Source of the DNA: Salegentibacter sp.
GTDB lineage: Bacteria > Bacteroidota > Bacteroidia > Flavobacteriales > Flavobacteriaceae
DNA: 8,635 nucleotides
Reading direction: 5' to 3'
Assembly (NCBI GenBank): GCA_024635815.1
Contig: JAGXIG010000052.1
Span: forward strand, 1-8,635
Shown here: piece after piece, positions 1 to 4,928 of the stretch
Layout: each line of letters starts with the position of its first letter
Numbering within the stretch: position 1 is the first letter of the stretch
Notes under the pieces: model-generated
What the model saw: only the letters and a program-made list of their open reading frames with translations
What the model was told of the DNA's origin: nothing
Databases searched by the model: none
Program-made: the position numbers and the translations under genes

Positions 1-224
1 ATTTATATATCGCAGGACGTTACAACACTGTTAGTGGCGATCATTCAAGTGGAGACGAAATTGACATCGATAGAGTTCAACTTTCTGCCGGATGGTTTAT
101 GACCAAAAACATTCTTGCAAAAATAGAATATGTAAATCAAAACTATGATGGTTATGATCTAAGTTCACCATTACACGGAGGACAATTCAACGGATTAATG
201 CTAGAAGCAGCGATTAGTTTTTAA
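1..224 (+). CDS. C-terminal end of an outer-membrane beta-barrel protein, possibly a porin (5' partial)
   Basis: The frame is open from the first base (first full codon at 3) to TAA at 222-224, giving the last 73 residues of a protein that begins outside the window. The fragment alternates polar and hydrophobic/aromatic residues (for example ILAKIEYVNQNYDGY and GLMLEAAISF) and ends in Phe, the usual C-terminal signature of outer-membrane barrels recognised by the BAM machinery. The ending resembles those of flavobacterial porins of the OprO/OprP type, but too little is present to assign substrate or family firmly. A strong terminator follows 12 bases after the stop, so this gene ends its transcription unit and is not co-transcribed with the next one. 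Confidence 0.75.
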   Translation, partial: LYIAGRYNTVSGDHSSGDEIDIDRVQLSAGWFMTKNILAKIEYVNQNYDGYDLSSPLHGGQFNGLMLEAAISF

Positions 225-235
225 GTTGAATGCTG

Positions 236-277
236 AGCCCCGGATGCTATCTCTAAGAGATTCGCCGGGGCTTTTTA
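236..277 (+). terminator. Rho-independent terminator after the barrel gene
   Basis: A perfect 8-bp GC-rich stem, AGCCCCGG (236-243) with CCGGGGCT (265-272), runs directly into TTTTTATTT. A small inner helix (ATCT/AGAT, 249-261) can form in the loop. This is a textbook intrinsic terminator for the gene ending at 224. Confidence 0.9.
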
Positions 278-318
278 TTTCCTGTTACCAACCATTTCTT
301 AACCAGAATTCAATTACT

Positions 319-326
319 TATCTTTA
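319..326 (+). promoter_or_regulatory. Candidate -7 box for the yceI-like gene
   Basis: TATCTTTA matches the Bacteroidetes -7 consensus TAnnTTTG at 7 of 8 positions (all but the last). It lies 27 bases before the ATG at 353, after a terminator, where a new promoter is expected. No clear TTG -33 element is visible at the right spacing, so the call is tentative. Confidence 0.35.
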
Positions 327-352
327 TAGAAATGACCCTAAATTTAATCAGG

Positions 353-931
353 ATGAAAACTTACTTTCTTTTTTTCTCCGCTATATTTTTCACTATTTCA
401 GGTATAGCCCAATCCGGTTTTGAAACCCGGGAAATTGCAATCCTGCCCGATAGCAACCTAAGTATTTCTGGCACTACAAACATTAACGATTTTGAATGTG
501 ATTTTAATACGCTTTACTTTAAAAACGAAAGTTTTAAAGTGTATTATACAGAAAACGGAAATGTTCTTCATTTCAAAAATAGCATCCTCCCGTTGGAAAA
601 TGCCAATTTTGACTGTGGAAACCGAAAAATAAACAAAGATTTCCACGAGCTCCTAAAGACTAAAAAACATCCGAAAATCCTGTTGAAACTTAAAAAAATA
701 GATATGAATGGGGGAGAAAATGCCCTGGTAACCATTAATTTTAATATTGCGGGAGTTAATAAGGACTATAAGTTTCCCGTAGATATCAACAAAGACAAAC
801 AACTTTGTTTTGATGGAAAAATCCAGTTAAACATTAAGGATTTTAACCTGGAAGCACCCAGTAAAATTTTCGGTTTAATTGTATTGCACGAAGAAATTGA
901 GATCAACTTTAATCTGAATATTCAAACTTAA
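353..931 (+). CDS. Secreted YceI-like family protein
   Basis: A 192-residue exported protein of the YceI type. An ATG also lies at 332, but the start at 353 gives a compact signal peptide (MK, then a hydrophobic stretch to about residue 18, cleavage near GIA/QS), so 353 is preferred. The mature part has the features seen in flavobacterial YceI-like proteins: an SISGTTNINDFECDF segment at about 37-51 (the family's S-G-T-S/T-x-hydrophobic-H/N-D-W/F signature) and KDFHELLKTKKHPKILLKL at about 95-113, like the DKDxxxFLxxxKYPxI motif. YceI family members are lipocalin-like barrels that bind long polyisoprenoid molecules in the periplasm; the ligand here is unknown. The stop is only 4 bases before the CoA-transferase start, so the two probably form an operon, although no functional link is obvious. 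Confidence 0.75.
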   Translation: MKTYFLFFSAIFFTISGIAQSGFETREIAILPDSNLSISGTTNINDFECDFNTLYFKNESFKVYYTENGNVLHFKNSILPLENANFDCGNRKINKDFHELLKTKKHPKILLKLKKIDMNGGENALVTINFNIAGVNKDYKFPVDINKDKQLCFDGKIQLNIKDFNLEAPSKIFGLIVLHEEIEINFNLNIQT

Positions 932-935
932 AGTT

Positions 936-2210
936 GTGAAAAATCTAAAGATATTATCATTAGAAAATGCGGTTGCCAAAGTAAAATCTGGTGACCGCAT
1001 TTTTATTCAGGGTGCCGCGATGACACCGGTCACTCTCATTGATGCACTATGTGAACGTTACCAGGAATTGACTGATGTAGAAATTATTCAAATTCATACC
1101 GAAGGTAAAGCAAAATACACCGAAGAACCTTATGCCGGTTCTTTTAGCATAAACACATGTTTTGTTGGCGGAAATGTTAGAAACGCGGTTAACTCAAATA
1201 AGGGTACGTATATTCCAATATTTTTAAGTGAAATCCATAACCTTTTCCGAAGGGATATTTTGCCTTTAGATGTGGCGTTCATACAGGTTTCCCCACCCGA
1301 TAAACATGGGTATTGCTCCCTGGGGGTTTCTATAGATATTACCTTACCGGCTATACAAAAAGCTAAGAAAGTAATCGCACAGATAAATCCGCAAGTACCA
1401 AGAACGCACGGCGACGGAATTATTCACAGCAGCCAAATTGATGCGGCCATAGAAGTAAATGAGCCTATTTTTGCTTCCAAATTTACCGCACCCACCGAAA
1501 TTGAACAGCAAATTGGAAAACACGTAGCCGAATTAATTGAAGATGGTGCTACTTTGCAAATGGGTATTGGTGGAATTCCCAACGTAGTTTTAAATAACTT
1601 GAAAAACCACAAAAATCTGGGTATTCATACCGAAATGTTTTCTGACGGAATTTTACCATTAGTTAAATCGGGCGTAATAAATGGCGCAAATAAAAAAATA
1701 AAAACCGGAAAACTGGTTACCTGTTTTGCCATAGGCTCACCTGATTTGTACGATTTTATCGATGACAATCCCAGTATTCATTTTAAAGAAGCTGCTTACA
1801 CAAATGACACTGCCATAATTAGGCAAAACCCCAAAGTAACAGCTATAAATTCAGCAATAGAAATAGATCTTACCGGCCAGGTTTGTGCCGATACTATTGG
1901 GAGGTTTCAATTCTCGGGTGTTGGCGGGCAAATGGATTTTATAAGGGGCGCAGCCCTTTGTGAAGGCGGCAAACCAATTATTGCTATGCCATCTGTCACC
2001 AAAAACGGAATTTCCAAAATCGTACCTTTCTTAAAAGAAGGTGCCGGCGTAACCACGACCAGGGCTCATGTGCATTATATCGCCACAGAGTACGGAGTAG
2101 TGAACCTTTATGGTAAAAACTTAAAACAAAGAGCAAAAGAGCTCATTTCCATAGCACATCCCGATCACCGGGAACAATTGGAAATAGATTCATTTAGCCA
2201 ATTCAGATAG
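936..2210 (+). CDS. Acetyl-CoA hydrolase / CoA-transferase family enzyme (4-hydroxybutyrate CoA-transferase-like)
   Basis: A full-length 424-residue cytosolic enzyme of the family that moves CoA between acyl-CoA and a free carboxylate (acetate, butyrate, 4-hydroxybutyrate, succinate) or hydrolyses acetyl-CoA. The N-terminal half (about 1-190) has SGDRIFIQGAA at 18-28 and VSPPDKHGYCSLG at 118-130. The C-terminal half carries the glycine loop MGIGGIP (209-215), the catalytic Glu233 in HTEMFSDG (231-238), GVGGQMDFIRGA (328-339) and TEYGVVNLYG (384-393). The start is a GTG: the reading frame gives a normal family N-terminus from there and the next in-frame Met (residue 29) would cut into the fold. 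It sits 4 bases after the yceI-like stop with no promoter between, so it is probably co-transcribed. The real acceptor and donor cannot be read from the sequence. Confidence 0.88.
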   Translation: MKNLKILSLENAVAKVKSGDRIFIQGAAMTPVTLIDALCERYQELTDVEIIQIHTEGKAKYTEEPYAGSFSINTCFVGGNVRNAVNSNKGTYIPIFLSEIHNLFRRDILPLDVAFIQVSPPDKHGYCSLGVSIDITLPAIQKAKKVIAQINPQVPRTHGDGIIHSSQIDAAIEVNEPIFASKFTAPTEIEQQIGKHVAELIEDGATLQMGIGGIPNVVLNNLKNHKNLGIHTEMFSDGILPLVKSGVINGANKKIKTGKLVTCFAIGSPDLYDFIDDNPSIHFKEAAYTNDTAIIRQNPKVTAINSAIEIDLTGQVCADTIGRFQFSGVGGQMDFIRGAALCEGGKPIIAMPSVTKNGISKIVPFLKEGAGVTTTRAHVHYIATEYGVVNLYGKNLKQRAKELISIAHPDHREQLEIDSFSQFR

Positions 2211-2246
2211 CGGTTTGTATGGTTTTTCAAAAGGTTGAAAGCTATC

Positions 2247-2289
2247 ATTCTGAACCTGCCCGTCCGTTCAGGCGGATTTATTTCAGAAT
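2247..2289 (+). repeat. Intergenic imperfect inverted repeat, REP-like
   Basis: Outer arms ATTCTGAA (2247-2254) and TTCAGAAT (2282-2289) are exact reverse complements. Inside them CCTG (2255-2258) and CAGG (2269-2272) can also pair. No T-tract follows, so it is not a typical terminator. From memory, elements with a TTCTGAA...TTCAGAA frame are scattered between genes in many Flavobacteriaceae genomes; whether this one is dispersed needs the whole genome. Confidence 0.5.
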
Positions 2290-2329
2290 CTAAGTTGTTA
2301 TTACTCAAAATATATTAGAAGCCGAAACA

Positions 2330-2349
2330 GTCCCGAAAGCTTTCGGGAC
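2330..2349 (+). repeat. 20-bp perfect palindrome, possible dispersed repeat
   Basis: GTCCCGAAAGCTTTCGGGAC is perfectly self-complementary. No T-run follows it, so termination is unlikely. It sits 45 bases before the CRP-like site at 2395 and beside the other inverted repeat, marking this gap as a place where short repeats collect. It could also be a protein-binding site. Confidence 0.55.
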
Positions 2350-2394
2350 AGCTTGACGAAAATACCTCTTGTTAGCACCCACTTTTTTTGCATT

Positions 2395-2410
2395 TATGAT
2401 TCCCCTCATA
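2395..2410 (+). promoter_or_regulatory. Candidate CRP/FNR-type operator for the membrane protein/haemoglobin pair
   Basis: TATGATTCCCCTCATA is a perfect 5-N6-5 inverted repeat (TATGA/TCATA; one more pair, T2394-A2411, extends it). This is the architecture of CRP-family sites (TGTGA-N6-TCACA) with the same TGA core. It lies exactly 21 bases before the TAATTTTA box at 2432. A near copy with the same 21-base spacing occurs before the universal stress gene (4902-4917). The response regulator encoded at 4929-5960 is an obvious candidate binder, by inference. Confidence 0.5.
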
Positions 2411-2431
2411 AGAATCCTCTTACCTTAACCC

Positions 2432-2439
2432 TAATTTTA
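2432..2439 (+). promoter_or_regulatory. Candidate -7 box for the 2464 gene
   Basis: TAATTTTA matches TAnnTTTG at 7 of 8 positions and lies 24 bases before the ATG at 2464. No TTG stands at the -33 position, which would suit an activator-dependent promoter, since the palindrome at 2395-2410 occupies the place of a class II activator. Confidence 0.4.
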
Positions 2440-2463
2440 CTTCAGAATCAAAAATTAAAAATC

Positions 2464-2745
2464 ATGAAACTTTACAAGACTTTACTGGCCGATTTTGAAG
2501 AAATGAGTTTAGGATATTCCGCGATAGGGATTATCGCTTCCAGCTGTTTGGGATCTGTCGCCGCAATGTTAATATTAATGAATGGGCATACTTTTATAGA
2601 AATGTTTCAGTTATTTATTGTGGTAGCGGTTTGTATGGCATTTAATACCGTGATTTTGGCCCAGTTTAAAGCAAAGATCGTGTTTAATACTCTCTTGTTA
2701 AGCCTCGCTATTTCCTCTATCTTTATTCTAATAAATATTTTCTAA
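2464..2745 (+). CDS. Small three-helix inner-membrane protein, function unknown
   Basis: A 93-residue protein, not recognised as a named family. After a short charged N-terminus (MKLYKTLLADFEEMS), three hydrophobic segments are visible at about 18-40, 45-67 and 72-92, separated by short loops (NGHTF and QFKAK). The frame stays open upstream to an ATG at 2353, but that start would add a poor, Pro/His-rich leader crossing the candidate operator and promoter; the ATG at 2464 follows an A-rich stretch and gives a clean membrane protein. It ends 9 bases before the truncated haemoglobin gene, so the two are almost certainly co-transcribed. The pairing hints at a role near respiration, oxygen or NO handling, but nothing in the protein itself proves that. 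Confidence 0.7.
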   Translation: MKLYKTLLADFEEMSLGYSAIGIIASSCLGSVAAMLILMNGHTFIEMFQLFIVVAVCMAFNTVILAQFKAKIVFNTLLLSLAISSIFILINIF

Positions 2746-2754
2746 AGACTTTTT

Positions 2755-3147
2755 ATGAAAAATGATATTAAAACCCAGGAAGATGTTTTTCTACTCGTTT
2801 CCGAATTTTATAAAAAAGTAAGGCAAAATCCTGAAATTGGTCATTTTTTCAATGAGGTTATAACAGATTGGGATGCGCATTTCGAGAAGTTAACCGATTT
2901 CTGGGAGAGCAACCTCTTTTTTAAAGCACTTTATAAGGGCAATCCGCAAAAGGTGCACGTGAAAGTAGACCAGGAAAACAACCAGGAGATTTCTTCCTAT
3001 CATTTTGGGATCTGGCTAAATCTATGGTTTGAAACTATAGACGAATTATATGAAGGTGAACTGGCAAACCGGGCTAAAAATAATGCCCGAAAAATGTCTT
3101 CGCATTTATATTTAAAGATTTTTCAGGCAAGAGAAAGTAAAGCATAA
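2755..3147 (+). CDS. Group III truncated haemoglobin
   Basis: A 130-residue haem protein of the 2-on-2 globin fold, cytosolic. Compared from memory with Campylobacter jejuni Ctb, the key positions of group III are all present: Tyr19 (B10, in SEFYKKVR), His42 (E7, in WDAHFEKL), FW at 49-50, the proximal haem ligand His68 (F8, in PQKVHVKV) and Trp87 (G8, in FGIWLNLW). Group III globins bind O2 tightly and have been linked to oxygen handling under low aeration and to nitrosative stress; which applies here is not visible. The gene follows the small membrane protein by 9 bases and is closed by a hairpin at 3150. A CRP/FNR-like site upstream of the pair suggests oxygen or redox control. Confidence 0.88.
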   Translation: MKNDIKTQEDVFLLVSEFYKKVRQNPEIGHFFNEVITDWDAHFEKLTDFWESNLFFKALYKGNPQKVHVKVDQENNQEISSYHFGIWLNLWFETIDELYEGELANRAKNNARKMSSHLYLKIFQARESKA

Positions 3148-3149
3148 AA

Positions 3150-3179
3150 AGGCTGTCTAAAAACATTTTTAAACAGCCT
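3150..3179 (+). terminator. Terminator after the haemoglobin gene
   Basis: AGGCTGT (3150-3156) pairs with ACAGCCT (3173-3179), and after one C/A mismatch the stem continues as TAAAAA/TTTTTA. It starts 3 bases after the stop. The following sequence (CTCAAGTTTATTCTTTT) is T-rich but not a pure T-run, so efficiency may be moderate. Confidence 0.7.
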
Positions 3180-3209
3180 CTCAAGTTTATTCTTTTACGC
3201 GAAATCAGC

Positions 3210-3250
3210 AAAAAAGCACATAAACTACTTTGGTAGCGTCTGTACGTGCT
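3210..3250 (-). terminator. Terminator of the carbonic anhydrase gene
   Basis: Read on the minus strand, AGCACGTA (3250-3243) pairs with TATGTGCT (3222-3215; one G-T wobble) and is followed at once by a run of T. A small inner helix CTAC/GTAG closes the loop. It lies 22 bases after the stop at 3273 and, with the plus-strand hairpin at 3150, separates two convergent units. Confidence 0.7.
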
Positions 3251-3272
3251 ATATTGATTTGGATTATTTTAT

Positions 3273-3902
3273 TTAACTATCTAAATGATAGATTTTCATT
3301 ACGTCTTCCAAAATTTCTGAAAAATCAATCTTCAGATCAATCAACTTACCGGAATGAATATCAAAAACCCAACCGTGTACGGTTATACCCCTATCTAAAA
3401 ATGCTCTCTGCACTTCTGCGGTTTTTATAACGTTTATACATTGTTCTTGTACGTTTAGCTCAACAAGTCTTTTATAACGTGCTTCCTCATCATTAATATC
3501 ATCTAGTTCAGCTTGGTGAATACGGTACACATCACGAATATTTCTTAGCCAGGGATTTAGAATTCCAAGATCCTGAGATTGCATAGCGGCTTTCACACCT
3601 CCACAAAAATAATGACCACACACAACTACATGGTTCACCTTTAAGTGCGCAACAGCATAGTCTATTACAGACATTGCACTTAGATCTGTATTCGGCACCA
3701 TATTAGCAATATTCCTATGAACAAACACATCACCTGGTGCAACGCCCATTAATTCCTCGGCTGTTACCCTACTATCTGAGCAACCTATATAAAGAATATT
3801 CGGATCCTGTCCTTTAGAAAGATTACTAAAATAATCTGAATCTCCTTTTAATTTTTCCTGGATCCAGTTTTTATTGTTTTCAAAAATTTGCTTTATCTCC
3901 AT
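3273..3902 (-). CDS. can: Beta-class carbonic anhydrase
   Basis: A 209-residue zinc enzyme that interconverts CO2 and bicarbonate in the cytosol. The zinc ligands are all present: Cys41 in the CSDSR motif (41-45), His97 and Cys100 in CGHYFCGG (95-102), together with the Asp43/Arg45 catalytic dyad. VFVHRNIAN (59-67) and HGWVFDIHSGKL (176-187) are further family hallmarks. The length is normal for the bacterial plant-type clade. The frame is open to an upstream ATG at 3938, but that adds only a Lys/Arg-rich leader (MCVRRKHYKKKR), so the ATG at 3902, which begins MEIKQIFENN, is preferred. It lies 197 bases after the universal stress gene, with its own candidate promoter, and ends in a terminator. 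The symbol follows E. coli can, by family. Confidence 0.92.
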   Translation of the reverse strand: MEIKQIFENNKNWIQEKLKGDSDYFSNLSKGQDPNILYIGCSDSRVTAEELMGVAPGDVFVHRNIANMVPNTDLSAMSVIDYAVAHLKVNHVVVCGHYFCGGVKAAMQSQDLGILNPWLRNIRDVYRIHQAELDDINDEEARYKRLVELNVQEQCINVIKTAEVQRAFLDRGITVHGWVFDIHSGKLIDLKIDFSEILEDVMKIYHLDS

Positions 3903-3919
3903 TCTCTTTTTTTTATAAT

Positions 3920-3936
3920 GTTTTCTTCTTACACAC
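3920..3936 (-). repeat. 17-bp motif before the carbonic anhydrase gene, copy 1
   Basis: On the minus strand the sequence is GTGTGTAAGAAGAAAAC, 17 bases before the ATG at 3902. It differs by one base from GTGCGTAAGAAGAAAAC at 7310-7326 in the kinase/DUF481 intergenic region. The right-hand part, AGAAGAAAACAT, recurs once more in the same orientation at 3954-3965. Role unknown. Confidence 0.35.
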
Positions 3937-4002
3937 AAAAAGTTTAATCCTGCATGTTTTCTTCTGAATTAAAAACCAAAAAACAGCTTTTAATATCAAC
4001 TA

Positions 4003-4033
4003 TAAACATAGGGATTTCTGCTATATTTAGCAA
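4003..4033 (-). promoter_or_regulatory. Candidate promoter of the carbonic anhydrase gene
   Basis: On the minus strand a TTG (4033-4031) is followed after 20 bases by TATGTTTA (4010-4003), fitting the Bacteroidetes -33 TTG / -7 TAnnTTTG pattern except for the last base. It implies a leader of about 100 bases. A small palindrome, TGCTA-N4-TAGCA (4019-4032), lies between the two boxes and could be an operator. Confidence 0.35.
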
Positions 4034-4065
4034 AACTGTAATGGGTGAAAGGGGTGATTTTAATA

Positions 4066-4086
4066 GGTTACCGGTAAACTTTAACC
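4066..4086 (-). terminator. Weak hairpin after the universal stress gene
   Basis: On the minus strand GGTTA (4086-4082) can pair with TAACC (4070-4066), followed by TATTAAAAT. The stem is short and the T-run poor. It lies 13 bases after the stop and, with the candidate can promoter further on, suggests that can is mostly transcribed separately. The central TTACCGGTAA (4068-4077) is a 10-bp palindrome on its own. Confidence 0.25.
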
Positions 4087-4099
4087 AAATTTTACAAAT

Positions 4100-4843
4100 T
4101 TACCCGTGTAAGATAAGTACAGGAAGGTTTTGCTTTTTAGTTTCACCGGCCGAAAGCCTGTTTAAAAGTTTTTCTGAAATATGAAGTTGCCGGGCAAAAA
4201 GCACAATAAGATTGGCTTTAGTGTTTGCTTCTGGCCAGAACTTTTCTAGAAAATCTGATTCCTTGGTGAGTGTTTTCCTGGAAAGTTTATAGTTTGGCAA
4301 CCTGAAATCTTCAATTTTTGCACCCGAATTATTTAAATCAAATTCCCAAACATCTAAAGTTACATTTTCTGTAACCGGCAACTTTTGCAATAATTGTAAA
4401 GCTTCAGTATTTACGGGAAATCGTAGATCTAACGGCAGATATAATTTCTCCCATTCCTTGAATTCGCAATTTGGCACCACCAACACCGGGCACTTCACTT
4501 TTTTTGCCACATTACAGGTATTGCCGCCTAAACCCTGGATGTTAGAGGTATTTTTCCCTGAAGCTCCCATAACAATGAGGTCTATCCTTTTTTCGGCAAC
4601 CGCTTTTCGGGTAGCATTTATAAGATTATCAGTAAAAGGAAGAGCTGAATAGAAATGATTTTTTGCAGCAGGTTCTTTCTCAAGTTCAGCTACCAGTTTT
4701 AAAAGTGCCTCGTTCATTGGTGCTGCTCCCCCGTTTGAAGCATGAAGTACATAAAAATTTGAAGCCCCAGACGTCGAATTCAGAGCATACCTCGCGGCAT
4801 TATAGGCCTGAGCAGAAAAATCTGTAAGTATTAAAACATTCAT
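4100..4843 (-). CDS. Universal stress protein, tandem UspA-type with a degenerate second half
   Basis: A 247-residue cytosolic protein with one recognisable Usp domain (about 1-125) and a second half of similar size. The first domain starts with the typical MNVLILTDFS strand and has the nucleotide-binding signature G-x2-G-x9-G at Gly93, Gly96 and Gly106 (MGASG...GLGGNTCNVAKKV), followed by CPVLVVP (118-124). The usual Ser after the last motif Gly is Gly107 here. The second half ends in a similar core strand (LPVLILHG) but lacks the glycine motif, so it probably does not bind ATP; this is common in Bacteroidetes tandem Usp proteins. It follows the response regulator by 85 bases and has its own candidate promoter with a CRP-like site and a large inverted repeat, so it is a likely target of the adjacent regulator. 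Its biochemical role is unknown. Confidence 0.85.
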   Translation of the reverse strand: MNVLILTDFSAQAYNAARYALNSTSGASNFYVLHASNGGAAPMNEALLKLVAELEKEPAAKNHFYSALPFTDNLINATRKAVAEKRIDLIVMGASGKNTSNIQGLGGNTCNVAKKVKCPVLVVPNCEFKEWEKLYLPLDLRFPVNTEALQLLQKLPVTENVTLDVWEFDLNNSGAKIEDFRLPNYKLSRKTLTKESDFLEKFWPEANTKANLIVLFARQLHISEKLLNRLSAGETKKQNLPVLILHG

Positions 4844-4898
4844 GGGCTTGAAATTTCGGCACTAATTTTGGCCAAAAATAGCGTGAAAGATCAAGCCC
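4844..4898 (-). repeat. 55-bp nested inverted repeat abutting the usp start codon
   Basis: The outer arms GGGCTTGA (4844-4851) and TCAAGCCC (4891-4898) are exact reverse complements. Nested inside, centred half a base from the outer centre, is the near-perfect palindrome CTAaTTTTGGCCAAAAaTAG (4862-4881), with short TTTC/GAAA arms between. The outer arm touches the ATG at 4843, and the inner palindrome contains the candidate -7 box. No T-tract follows, so it is a regulatory structure or operator rather than a terminator. Confidence 0.65.
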
Positions 4899-4900
4899 AA
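4873..4900 (-). promoter_or_regulatory. Candidate promoter of the universal stress gene
   Basis: On the minus strand, TTG (4900-4898), 17 bases, then TATTTTTG (4880-4873): a full match to the Bacteroidetes -33/-7 consensus. A start of transcription about 5 bases further on (near 4868) gives a leader of about 25 bases. The CRP-like site at 4902-4917 would then be centred near -41.5. Confidence 0.5.
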
Positions 4901-4901
4901 A

Positions 4902-4917
4902 TATGATTCCCATCAGG
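4902..4917 (-). promoter_or_regulatory. Candidate CRP/FNR-type operator for the universal stress gene
   Basis: On the minus strand CCTGATGGGAATCATA, a CRP-like TGA-N6-TCA site with a perfect promoter-proximal half (TCATA) and a weaker distal half. Read on the plus strand it matches the site at 2395-2410 in 13 of 16 positions. Exactly 21 bases separate it from the -7 box, as at 2395-2439. It lies just after the stop of the regulator that might bind it. Confidence 0.4.
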
Positions 4918-4928
4918 TCTTTAAAAAA

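Noticed and set aside
226..423. 65-codon plus-strand open frame
   Set aside because: It spans the terminator hairpin and the start of the YceI-like gene in another frame, with no protein-like features. It is a shadow.
2330..2349. The palindrome as a terminator of the CoA-transferase gene
   Set aside because: It lies 120 bases after the stop and has no T-tract on either strand.
2353..2463. N-terminal extension of the small membrane protein from the ATG at 2353
   Set aside because: The extension would run through the palindromic operator and promoter box, and the predicted peptide is Pro/His/Leu-rich without a function; the start at 2464 gives a clean product.
3903..3938. Extended start of carbonic anhydrase at 3938
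   Set aside because: It adds only a basic low-complexity peptide not found in the family; the start at 3902 begins the normal N-terminal helix.
3954..4184. 76-codon plus-strand open frame between can and usp
   Set aside because: Its 3' part overlaps the usp gene on the opposite strand and the rest covers the can promoter region; the composition is not protein-like and no family is recognisable.
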